Source: Candidatus Roizmanbacteria bacterium (GTDB taxonomy: Bacteria; Patescibacteriota; Microgenomatia; GCA-001788215; 2-01-FULL-40-14). Taken from it: DNA of 18,312 nt. Below are positions 1 to 6,683 of the stretch, one piece after another; positions within the stretch are counted from its first letter, which is position 1; each line of letters begins with the position of its first letter. Made by a program: the position numbers and the translations under genes. Location of the stretch: contig JACQMD010000070.1 in assembly GCA_016203755.1 (NCBI GenBank), positions 1 through 18,312 of the forward strand, in the 5' to 3' direction. The notes beneath the pieces are model-generated. The model was not told the DNA's origin and did not search any database. It was given only the letters and a program-made list of their open reading frames with translations.

Positions 1-990
1 GATAGCAACCTTTCACCTGATTTTTATGAAAGTATGCGTACCTTTGATGAACTTATGAAAAATGTATCCGATCCAGAGCAGTACGATGGGATCATCGCCG
101 TCGATACGTATGTGTTGGTTGAGGCGATGCGGGTACTCGATGGAGAAGTCTTCATTCCGGAATATGGAACAAAATTTACCATCACACCAGATGAGCGTTG
201 TGACGGGTGTCCACAAGTGGTATATGAACTTGAGGAATTTGCAGATCAGGCGGTGGGATACATACGGGAAGACCGGAAAGATATTTTAGGACGTCTTATG
301 GTATCTCTGATGCAGAAAGCACTCGGCGTATCACCGAGCCAGTACTGGGGTTCGCTTACCCAGATGTTTTTCCAGCAGGTAAACGAGAAACATATTTTAG
401 CTTATATGCATGATGAGAAAGCACAACAGGCTATAGAATCGCTCAATTTCGCCGGCAGAATCCTTCCATACGAGCGGGACTATCTTCATATTAGCGATGT
501 CAATTTTGCGGGGGCCAAGTCCAATATGTACACCAAGCACTATGTGACGCAAAAAATCGAGATAGGAAAAGATGGAACGATCACAAAAACCATAGCTATA
601 GATTATAAAAATCCGTCTCAACCATCAAATTGTAGTCTTGAAGGCGGTTTATGTTTGAATGGTCTGCTTCGTAACTGGTTGCGAGTGTATGTACCAAAAG
701 GAAGTAAACTCATCTCGACAACCGGAGCTGACGAAGAGGGTATACAACCAACAACCAAAGAAGAATTGGAAAAAACAGTATTTGAAGGATTTTTAACTGT
801 TCGTCCCCTGGGAGCAGCACATGTGGAGCTCAAATACGAATTACCCTTTAAAGCGGAAGCAAATCGGTATACTATGTTAATTCAAAAACAACCGGGTACG
901 GGAGGACATGAGTATACGATAGTCATCAATGACCGGGAAGTTGACAAGTTCAACTTGACGACCGATCGGGAAGTGGAGTATAAAATATAA
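1..990 (+). CDS. DUF4012 domain protein, 3' part (5' end outside window)
   Basis: The reading frame is open from base 1 with no stop before the first ATG at 34, so this is the C-terminal part of a longer protein and the ATG at 34 is probably internal. The 329 visible residues fit the C-terminal half of DUF4012 proteins: a 'DGIIAVDTYVL' segment, then a long helical stretch, then 'NWLRVYVPKGSKL' and a beta-rich end. DUF4012 proteins are large, usually membrane-anchored and probably extracellular, and are common in CPR genomes; their function is unknown. No membrane segment lies in the visible part; one would be expected in the missing N-terminus. The gene is followed by a repeat hairpin and then recO. 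Family assignment rests on recalled motifs. Confidence 0.8.
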   Translation, partial: DSNLSPDFYESMRTFDELMKNVSDPEQYDGIIAVDTYVLVEAMRVLDGEVFIPEYGTKFTITPDERCDGCPQVVYELEEFADQAVGYIREDRKDILGRLMVSLMQKALGVSPSQYWGSLTQMFFQQVNEKHILAYMHDEKAQQAIESLNFAGRILPYERDYLHISDVNFAGAKSNMYTKHYVTQKIEIGKDGTITKTIAIDYKNPSQPSNCSLEGGLCLNGLLRNWLRVYVPKGSKLISTTGADEEGIQPTTKEELEKTVFEGFLTVRPLGAAHVELKYELPFKAEANRYTMLIQKQPGTGGHEYTIVINDREVDKFNLTTDREVEYKI

Positions 991-992
991 TC

Positions 993-1083
993 TTGTAACG
1001 TAGAACGTATAACGTGTAACATTCATACAGCAGGATATTTGTTCTTGTCTTATATGTTATACGTAATATGTTACAGGTTACAC
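993..1083. repeat. Inverted arrays of degenerate 7-bp repeats (GTNNAAC)
   Basis: Four heptamers in register occupy 993-1020: TTGTAAC, GTAGAAC, GTATAAC and GTGTAAC. Four more occupy 1056-1083 in the opposite orientation: GTTATAC, GTAATAT, GTTACAG and GTTACAC. The two 28-bp arms match at 21 of 28 positions as an inverted repeat around a 35-bp loop. The element fills nearly all of the 97-bp gap between the DUF4012 gene and recO. It has no T-tract, so it is not a classical terminator. Several units contain a TATAAC-like hexamer, so promoter activity cannot be excluded. Confidence 0.7.
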
Positions 1084-1087
1084 GAAT

Positions 1088-1615
1088 ATGAACAACTATA
1101 AAGTTGAAGGTATTATTATTAAACGTCGCAATTTCGGAGAGGGTGATAAAATTATTACCTTATTTACCAGAGAGTGTGGGAAACTCGACATTTTGGCTAA
1201 AGGTATACGAAGAATTTCCAGCCGCAGGGGTCCGAGTATGGAACTTTTTAATCATGTAGAAGTAGTGCTTCATCGGGGAAAATTCCTTGATATAGCAACA
1301 GAAGTAATGATTTTACACACTTTTTCTGGTATGAGGAAACAGTTGCCTACCATCGCAAAAGCCTATCAGGTAAGTGAGCTTGTTCAATTTCTCACCAGAG
1401 ATCATCAGGAAACACCTGAGGTATTCGCAACAGTACTTACGTATTTTAGAGAATTAGACGAGGGTAGGGTGGTTCAGCCAGGTGATGTTCAATACCAGAT
1501 ACTTTCACAACTTGGTTTTCTTGCAGAAGAGCAGCATCTTCATCTCGAATTGGATGAATATATCGAACAGATTGCTGAACGAAGGTTGTTGACGAAGCGA
1601 TTATATGAAGAATAA
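1088..1615 (+). CDS. recO: DNA repair protein RecO, short form
   Basis: RecO helps RecR load RecA on single-stranded DNA in RecFOR recombinational repair. The first 80 or so residues are a typical RecO N-terminal OB fold: 'VEGIIIKRRNFGEGDKIITL', then 'GKLDILAKGIRR' and a Ser-Arg-rich segment. A helical region follows at about 90-165. The protein is 175 aa against roughly 240 in typical bacteria, and the C-terminal Cys-containing zinc-binding segment is missing. The ATG at 1088 follows the inverted heptamer repeats. An AGG at 1075-1077 is the only, weak, ribosome-binding candidate. The 3' end overlaps the next gene by 11 bp, so the two are probably translated together. Confidence 0.85.
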   Translation: MNNYKVEGIIIKRRNFGEGDKIITLFTRECGKLDILAKGIRRISSRRGPSMELFNHVEVVLHRGKFLDIATEVMILHTFSGMRKQLPTIAKAYQVSELVQFLTRDHQETPEVFATVLTYFRELDEGRVVQPGDVQYQILSQLGFLAEEQHLHLELDEYIEQIAERRLLTKRLYEE

Positions 1616-2087
1616 TCAACTGGCTATCATAGTGGCGGTGATGATAGTAGTGTTGGTAGGAGGAGTGGTGGGTATTCGTATGTTTGGTGCTCCGAGAGAA
1701 GGGGGGGTAGATATACCGGCACGAGTCAGTCCAACGCAAGCTCCCGTCTATAAAGACGTAACTGGAGTGGACGTGATATTAAAACCTAACGCTACCAATA
1801 CGCAAATGTCTCTGACACTATCAGGTCTTGACGGACGATTTACGGGAATTGAGTATGAGCTTCATTATGATACCGATAAAGGTCCAAAAGGCGCTCTCTC
1901 AGGCGGGAAGCCTATTGCAATGAGCGCTGGACAAGATTCATTTACCCGTGAGATTACCCTGGGTACGTGTTCTACCGGCGGTAAGTGTACCCATGATAAA
2001 GGAGTGAAGAATTTTAAGATTTTCGTAAAGCTGCACACATCGGACGGGACAGTTGAAATTCTCAAAAAAGAATTTGATGCTATATAA
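1605..2087 (+). CDS. Small membrane-anchored protein of unknown function
   Basis: I do not recognise a family. The 160-aa protein has a short polar N-terminus and a hydrophobic segment at about residues 6-26, followed by 'RMFGAP'. There is no lipobox Cys, so it is probably an uncleaved anchor. A Pro/Thr-rich linker (about 38-50) leads to a beta-rich domain (about 52-158) with alternating hydrophobic residues, suggesting an extracellular Ig-like or similar sandwich. Two cysteines, C122 and C128, lie six residues apart in 'TCSTGGKC' and could form a disulfide. The start overlaps recO by 11 bp. The stop is only 2 bp from the convergent HAD gene, leaving no room for a terminator. Confidence 0.65.
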   Translation: MKNNQLAIIVAVMIVVLVGGVVGIRMFGAPREGGVDIPARVSPTQAPVYKDVTGVDVILKPNATNTQMSLTLSGLDGRFTGIEYELHYDTDKGPKGALSGGKPIAMSAGQDSFTREITLGTCSTGGKCTHDKGVKNFKIFVKLHTSDGTVEILKKEFDAI

Positions 2088-2089
2088 AT

Positions 2090-2731
2090 TTACCACTTCG
2101 CCATCTGATGTATCACCTCTATCAATTCCTGCGGTGTGGTGACGAGATAGTCGGGTTTTGCCCGAAGGAGTCCTTCTTTATTGTTAAAGCCCCACGTAAC
2201 GGCAATTGAGGTGATTCCAACTTTTTTTGCTGCTTCGACATCCCGGATTTCATCACCGATATAGACGGTATTTTTTACGTCGATGTGCAACTTCTTTACA
2301 ACAGTACCAAGAGTTGTTGCTTTTCCAAACAGCGAATTACTGGTATACACAAAATCAAAAAGCGTATGGAGCTTATTCGACTTCAGAAAGGCACTGACAT
2401 TTTCTGTCGTATTTGAGGTGATGATGCCAAGCGAGTGGTGTTTATGAAGATAGTTGAGCGTATTGGGAATTCCCTGAACAGGTTTGCACGTGACAATCCG
2501 TGTGCCTAATTCTTTTTGTACCGCCTGCAAGACAAAAGGTATTTTCAACAACGGTATCTCAAGCTTGCGTATCAATGAGCGTGCGCCTTCTCTCCGGAAG
2601 GCAACTATTTCATCTGATCCAATTGGCCCAAAGCCAAATGTATGTGCAAGTTTATTCACTATTGCCACAATCTCCTCAAATGAGTCAATGACTGTTCCAT
2701 CAAAGTCAAAGAGTACTGTCAACTTCTTCAC
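2090..2731 (-). CDS. HAD-superfamily phosphatase (Gph/phosphoglycolate phosphatase-like)
   Basis: This is a cytoplasmic magnesium-dependent phosphatase of the HAD superfamily. All four motifs are visible: DFDGT at residues 9-13 (nucleophile Asp9, acid Asp11), 'IITSN' around Ser106, Lys137 in 'FGKAT', and 'GDEIRD' at 159-164. A helical cap occupies about 15-85, as in subfamily IA (Gph). Length, 213 aa, is normal. The start is uncertain. GTG at 2731 lies exactly 7 bp from a TACAAT -10 box and would be leaderless. TTG at 2722 sits 8 bp after AGGAAGG, ideal for a ribosome site. Substrate is not determined. Next to a cell-wall operon, MurNAc-6-phosphate (as for MupP) is one guess among others. Confidence 0.85.
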   Translation of the reverse strand: MKKLTVLFDFDGTVIDSFEEIVAIVNKLAHTFGFGPIGSDEIVAFRREGARSLIRKLEIPLLKIPFVLQAVQKELGTRIVTCKPVQGIPNTLNYLHKHHSLGIITSNTTENVSAFLKSNKLHTLFDFVYTSNSLFGKATTLGTVVKKLHIDVKNTVYIGDEIRDVEAAKKVGITSIAVTWGFNNKEGLLRAKPDYLVTTPQELIEVIHQMAKW

Positions 2732-2737
2732 CTTCCT

Positions 2738-2765
2738 ATTGTACCATTTTATGGTGGTGTTTCAG
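2738..2765 (-). promoter_or_regulatory. Probable promoter of the HAD phosphatase gene
   Basis: Read on the minus strand, TACAAT (2738-2743) is preceded by CTGAAA (2760-2765) with a 16-bp spacer; each hexamer is a fair sigma-70 match. A start seven bases after the -10 box would fall at 2731, the G of the first GTG codon. The site lies back to back with the mraZ promoter, 24 bp away. Confidence 0.45.
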
Positions 2766-2788
2766 GGCGAAACCCTATATCCAGTGTA

Positions 2789-2817
2789 TTGACAGAAGGA
2801 GCTATTTGGTTTACTAT
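2789..2817 (+). promoter_or_regulatory. Promoter of the mraZ division/cell-wall operon
   Basis: A perfect -35 box TTGACA (2789-2794), a 17-bp spacer and TACTAT (2812-2817) make the strongest sigma-70 promoter visible in the window. Transcription should start near 2824, giving a leader of about 26 nt before the mraZ ATG at 2850. It is the natural start of the operon that runs at least to 13009. Confidence 0.8.
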
Positions 2818-2846
2818 GAGTAAAGTTGGTGAAAAATGGTGAAAAA
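2817..2846 (+). promoter_or_regulatory. Probable MraZ operator: 10-bp direct repeats
   Basis: TGGTGAAAAA occurs twice in perfect tandem (2827-2836 and 2837-2846), and a weaker copy, TGAGTAAAGT, fills 2817-2826 in register. MraZ of E. coli is known to bind TGGGN direct repeats separated by 5 bp, also a 10-bp period, upstream of its own gene. The repeats overlap the end of the -10 box and the predicted start site. The last GGTG (2838-2841) is also the only ribosome-binding candidate for mraZ. Bound MraZ would therefore block both transcription start and translation. The autoregulatory role is inferred. Confidence 0.65.
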
Positions 2847-2849
2847 AGT

Positions 2850-3239
2850 ATGTTTCTCGGTACATTTAAACCAAGTGTTGTTGGACGGGGGAGAATAGCC
2901 CTTCCCAAAAAGATTCGGGAAGAGTTGAAAAGCAAACGTGTCGTTTTGACCATTGGATTTGAGACATGCGTGTTCGGATTCTCAGAAGAAGCGTGGAACG
3001 AAGTAGTACGACCGGAACTGGAAAAACCATTTTTTTCGGATGCTGCTGCTCGAAATATGCGACGTAAGATGGGTATGAACGCAATGATTGCTGCGCTCGA
3101 TAGTCAAGGAAGAGTTGTTGTACCCGATAGTATGCTGCTGTACGCAGGGATAGAAAATAACATTACACTCATTGGCGCGGGAGATCATTTTGAATTGTGG
3201 GATACGAACAAGTGGAAATCATATGCTGAGAATTTGTAG
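2850..3239 (+). CDS. mraZ: Transcriptional regulator MraZ
   Basis: MraZ is a DNA-binding regulator of the division and cell-wall cluster, normally an oligomeric ring of SpoVT/AbrB-type domains. This 129-aa protein has both copies: 'GRGRIALPKKIRE' at about 12-24 and 'DSQGRVVVPDSML' near 82-94, the latter followed by a final 'GAGDHFELWD' strand. The ATG at 2850 was chosen because the family begins with 'MFLG'; in-frame TTG (2826) and GTG (2829) codons upstream would add eight residues encoded by the operator repeats. As is usual, it is the first gene of the operon and lies 24 bp before rsmH. It probably represses its own promoter through the repeats at 2817-2846. Confidence 0.92.
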   Translation: MFLGTFKPSVVGRGRIALPKKIREELKSKRVVLTIGFETCVFGFSEEAWNEVVRPELEKPFFSDAAARNMRRKMGMNAMIAALDSQGRVVVPDSMLLYAGIENNITLIGAGDHFELWDTNKWKSYAENL

Positions 3240-3263
3240 AAGCGGAACAATACGATAAAGAGT

Positions 3264-4085
3264 ATGCATATACCAGTTTTATTACACGAAGTCACTGAAG
3301 GATTGCACATTCAAAAAAATAAAAAATATATCGACGCAACGTTTGGATTTGGCGGACATGCAAAAGAGATAGTGAGGCTGGGAGGAATTGTTTTAGGAAT
3401 CGAAGCTGACCGCAATACTATCCGTCAAGTCAGAAGTACCACGAGCATTGTGTACGGGAACTTTAAAAATCTCAAACAACTCGCAATAGAAAACGGATTT
3501 ACTCAGGTTGCCGGTATCCTATTTGATCTTGGCTATTCAAGTTGGCAGTTAGACGCAAGTGGTAGAGGATTTAGTTTTGAGAATGACGAGCCGCTTGATA
3601 TGCGGCTTGATACAACTGCCGAATTAACGGCGCACGAGGTCGTCAACTCATATCCGGTTGAAAAATTGACGAATGTTATCAGTACATATGGTGAAGAGGA
3701 AAAGGCGGAACAACTGGCCAATAGTATAGTCCGGTCCCGCCCGATAACGACATCGAGGCAGTTGCGACAATTATTTGAGAAAGAAATTGGGGGGGTCGAT
3801 GTACGAAGAAGAATAGCAAAAGTATTTCAGGCTATTCGGATAGAAGTCAATGGTGAGTTGGAATCACTCAAACAAGGATTGAAACAGGCTATTGATTTGT
3901 TAGAACCGGAAGGAAGAATCGCGGTAATCAGTTTTCATTCACTGGAGGATAGAATTGTTAAGTTTACGCTGCGGGATACGCGTTTAGCCCTAATCAATAA
4001 AAAGCCAATTGTTGCTTCAACAAAAGAAATTCGAGAAAATTCAAGAGCAAGAAGTGCAAAGCTTCGCATCGCGAAAAAACTATGA
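3264..4085 (+). CDS. rsmH: 16S rRNA (cytosine(1402)-N(4))-methyltransferase RsmH
   Basis: RsmH (MraW) uses S-adenosylmethionine to methylate N4 of C1402 in the 16S rRNA decoding centre. Visible family motifs are 'HIPVLLHEV' at the N-terminus, the SAM-binding 'DATFGFGGHA', 'FDLGYSSWQLD', 'QAIRIEVN', 'ISFHSLEDRIVK' and the C-terminal 'NSRARSAKLR'. At 273 aa it is shorter than the usual 310 or so. The main deletion is between 'ISFHSLEDR' and 'NSRARSAK', where many orthologues carry a Cys-containing insertion. Its place after mraZ is standard for dcw clusters. The ATG overlaps nothing upstream, and the stop TGA overlaps the next start by 4 bp. Confidence 0.95.
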   Translation: MHIPVLLHEVTEGLHIQKNKKYIDATFGFGGHAKEIVRLGGIVLGIEADRNTIRQVRSTTSIVYGNFKNLKQLAIENGFTQVAGILFDLGYSSWQLDASGRGFSFENDEPLDMRLDTTAELTAHEVVNSYPVEKLTNVISTYGEEEKAEQLANSIVRSRPITTSRQLRQLFEKEIGGVDVRRRIAKVFQAIRIEVNGELESLKQGLKQAIDLLEPEGRIAVISFHSLEDRIVKFTLRDTRLALINKKPIVASTKEIRENSRARSAKLRIAKKL

Positions 4086-4354
4086 GAAAAAAAATCGTCT
4101 TCAGTGTTACCGTTCTGATAACCGTCGCATTGGGTTTGTTACAACTAATTGTATCGCACAAATTATCTACAGAGGGTATTGAAGTAAAACAGATGGAACA
4201 AGAGAAAACACGTCTGTTGGTTGAAAATGAAGAGCTTGAGCGGAAGATTGCATCAGCTTCTTCTTTTCTGACGGTATCGCAAAAAGCAGAAGCGCTGGGT
4301 TTCCATGATGCTACGTATCTCTACCTCGAACGACCGCCTCTTGCTCTGAAATAG
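4082..4354 (+). CDS. ftsL: FtsL/DivIC-like septum protein
   Basis: The 90-aa protein has the FtsL layout: a short basic cytoplasmic tail (MRKK), one membrane helix at about residues 5-24, then an extracellular coiled coil (about 30-62, rich in Glu, Lys and Leu heptads) and a short tail. FtsL proteins link FtsB/DivIC and activate FtsW-FtsI at the septum. Sequence conservation in the family is very low, so identity rests on topology and on position between rsmH and ftsI, where ftsL is found in most bacteria. The start overlaps the rsmH stop by 4 bp (ATGA), implying translational coupling, and ftsI follows after 6 bp. Confidence 0.78.
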   Translation: MRKKIVFSVTVLITVALGLLQLIVSHKLSTEGIEVKQMEQEKTRLLVENEELERKIASASSFLTVSQKAEALGFHDATYLYLERPPLALK

Positions 4355-4360
4355 TATTAC

Positions 4361-6031
4361 ATGATACGGTTCAAACTCATTGGCGTATTGTTAACGATTG
4401 GATTTTTGATCGTATGGTTACGGTTGTTTTACTGGCAAGTGCTTTCTCATGAACGTCTTCAGGAAGATGCTGATTCGCAACATTTTTTTCGCCTTGAGAT
4501 TCCAGCTCTTCGCGGTGAAATACGAACATCTGATGGATCTACCCTCGTAACCAATCAAACTGCCTATTTAGTGTTTGCCGAGAAAAACAATATAAAGCAT
4601 ATTGACGAGATGGTAAAGAAGCTTGCGCCGATTCTTGAGGAATCGGAAGCTTCCCTTTCAGCACGATTTGCATCTTCCGATATGTGGGTGCCACTCAAAT
4701 CTCAAGTGGAAGAAGAGAAAGTACAAAAAATTAAAGAACTTCAGCTCGGTGGTCTCGGATTTGAGCGAGATGACAAACGATATTATCCTGAAGCTTCCAT
4801 GGCAGCGCATCTGCTCGGGTTTGTCGGTAAAAATGAACTCGGTCAGCATCAGGGGTATTTCGGACTCGAAGGATACTATGATAAAGAGCTTCGTGGACAA
4901 AGCGGCACGTTACGACAGGAACGTGATGCGATGGGAAACCCGATAGTGATAGGTGAACACGAACGTATTAACAGCAAAAATGGACATTCGCTTGTTTTGT
5001 ATCTTGATAAGACAGTACAATTTATCGTTGAGGAAAAGCTAAAAAAGGCATTGGGGAAGTACGGAGCCAAAGCAGGAAATGTTATCGTCATGGATCCAGA
5101 AACAGGCGGAATCATCGCCTCAGCATCCTTCCCTTCGTATGACCCCGGACATATTCAAGATTTTCCCGGAGAATATTATAAAAATCCCGCGATTGCAGAT
5201 TCTTATGAACCGGGATCAACGTTTAAACCCCTTATTATGGGAGCAGCAATTGACCGGAAAAAAATAAAAGCAACAGATACATTTGATGAGGATGGGTCGG
5301 TTCATGTGGCCAACTATACGATAAAGACGTGGAATGATGAATATCATGGGAACATTACCATGACACAGATTCTGGAATATTCTTCAAACGTCGGTATGGT
5401 ATACGTGGGTGGACAACTTGGCAATCAAGAACTTCTTTCATTTGTCAAAAGTCTCGGGATAGGAGAATCCACCGGAGTTGATTTGCAAGAAGAATCTTAT
5501 GCAGCGCTTCGCCCGGATGACCAGTGGCGTGAGATTGACTATGCAACTGTCTCATTTGGACAAGGAATTGCAGTGACACCGTTACAGATGATTCGAGCCA
5601 TTGCAGCAGTTGCAAAGGAAGGAGTATTGATGGAGCCGCGAGCCGTACAATTTATAGTTTCAGAAAATGAGAGTAAAATTGCCATTCCTTCCAAAAAAGT
5701 AAGGCAACTGGTCAGTTACACAACGGCAAAGATAGTAACTGAAATGATGATTGCCGCAGTTTCTCAGGGTGAGGCAAAATGGGCAGTACCAAAAGGGTAT
5801 CGAATTGCCGGCAAAACCGGAACAGCACAAATACCAGTAGAAGGACACTACGATTCAGAAAAAACAATTGCATCATTTGTCGGGTTTGCACCTGCCGATG
5901 CTCCACGATTTGTTATGCTGGTAACCCTTCGTGAACCTCAGTCGTCTCCGTGGGGTTCTGAAACAGCCGCTCCACTTTTTTTTGACATAGCGAAAGAAAT
6001 TTTACCGTATTATGGTATAGTACCCCAATAG
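4361..6031 (+). CDS. ftsI: Septal peptidoglycan transpeptidase FtsI (class B PBP)
   Basis: FtsI cross-links septal peptidoglycan outside the membrane. The 556-aa protein has one N-terminal membrane anchor (about residues 5-24), a pedestal/dimerisation domain (about 40-200) with the typical 'RGEIRTSDG' segment at 51-59, and a transpeptidase domain (about 235-550). The penicillin-binding motifs are all present: SxxK at 286-289 (STFK, nucleophile Ser286), SxN at 341-343 (SSN) and KTG at 485-487. No PASTA domains follow. It belongs to the mraZ operon, 6 bp after the FtsL-like gene. No ribosome-binding site is visible before the ATG, so coupling to the upstream gene is likely. PBP2 or SpoVD-type annotation is equivalent here. 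Confidence 0.93.
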   Translation: MIRFKLIGVLLTIGFLIVWLRLFYWQVLSHERLQEDADSQHFFRLEIPALRGEIRTSDGSTLVTNQTAYLVFAEKNNIKHIDEMVKKLAPILEESEASLSARFASSDMWVPLKSQVEEEKVQKIKELQLGGLGFERDDKRYYPEASMAAHLLGFVGKNELGQHQGYFGLEGYYDKELRGQSGTLRQERDAMGNPIVIGEHERINSKNGHSLVLYLDKTVQFIVEEKLKKALGKYGAKAGNVIVMDPETGGIIASASFPSYDPGHIQDFPGEYYKNPAIADSYEPGSTFKPLIMGAAIDRKKIKATDTFDEDGSVHVANYTIKTWNDEYHGNITMTQILEYSSNVGMVYVGGQLGNQELLSFVKSLGIGESTGVDLQEESYAALRPDDQWREIDYATVSFGQGIAVTPLQMIRAIAAVAKEGVLMEPRAVQFIVSENESKIAIPSKKVRQLVSYTTAKIVTEMMIAAVSQGEAKWAVPKGYRIAGKTGTAQIPVEGHYDSEKTIASFVGFAPADAPRFVMLVTLREPQSSPWGSETAAPLFFDIAKEILPYYGIVPQ

Positions 6032-6062
6032 AAATCATGATGTGTATTGTAGACTTAATTCT

Positions 6063-6683
6063 ATGAAAACAAAGCTATATATTGTACGACATGGTACAAC
6101 AAAATGGAATGAAGAACGTCGGATGCAGGGCTGGACCGATACACCATTATCCGAGACTGGAATTCGACAAGCCGAGGAGCTCGCACAACAACTGCAGCAC
6201 GAAACGATTCATGGGATTTATTCTTCTTCATTGCAACGTGCGGCACAAACCGCTTCTCTTATTGCAAAGCATCATACTATTCGTGTCATTCTGGAGGATG
6301 ACTTGCGTGAAGGAAGGTTTGGTATATTTGAAGGAATGATATGGGAAGAAGTTAATAAGTTATATAGTAAACGGTACCCGTTACCGGGAGAAGCTGGTCG
6401 ATTTTCATTGCGAGTTGAAGGGGGAGGAGAATCGATTGAGGATATTTATCAACGGGTTTCCCGATTAGTTGATGGTATAGTCAAAAAACATCCCAGTCAA
6501 ACCATTATGCTCGTCTCACACGGTCTTGCAATAAAATGCATCGCGTATCATTTTGGTATTGTTGAAAGAGATAGTATAGAACGCCTTAAGATTGGTAACG
6601 CGGAGCATTATATAGTAGAGTATAGTCATAGAGATAAAGCGTTTAATCCAATTCATTTTCCTCTGGAATTTTATAATGATTAG
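6063..6683 (+). CDS. Histidine phosphatase family protein (phosphoglycerate mutase-like)
   Basis: This 206-aa cytoplasmic protein belongs to the branch-1 histidine phosphatases. The phospho-accepting RHG is in 'LYIVRHGTTKWN' at the N-terminus, the acid is within 'REGRFGIFEG', and the second catalytic His is in 'LVSHGLAIKC'. Members include cofactor-dependent phosphoglycerate mutase, alpha-ribazole phosphatase (CobC) and PhoE; the short length favours a phosphatase over true mutase. I chose the ATG at 6063 because it directly precedes the conserved beta strand; a GTG at 6042 would add seven unconserved residues. It sits between ftsI and murE, 31 bp after the former and overlapping the latter by 8 bp, so it is expressed with cell-wall genes. 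Substrate is unknown. Confidence 0.88.
   Translation: MKTKLYIVRHGTTKWNEERRMQGWTDTPLSETGIRQAEELAQQLQHETIHGIYSSSLQRAAQTASLIAKHHTIRVILEDDLREGRFGIFEGMIWEEVNKLYSKRYPLPGEAGRFSLRVEGGGESIEDIYQRVSRLVDGIVKKHPSQTIMLVSHGLAIKCIAYHFGIVERDSIERLKIGNAEHYIVEYSHRDKAFNPIHFPLEFYND

Noticed and set aside
2750..2790. Short hairpin (GTTTC/GAAAC or AGGG/CCCT) upstream of mraZ as terminator or riboswitch
   Set aside because: The stems are only 4-5 bp, compete with each other, and lie between two divergent promoters, so they are probably untranscribed or fortuitous.
2826..2849. MraZ start at TTG 2826 or GTG 2829
   Set aside because: The eight extra residues would be encoded by the operator repeats and have no family counterpart; the conserved N-terminus MFLG begins at the ATG at 2850. 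A leaderless start there cannot be fully excluded.
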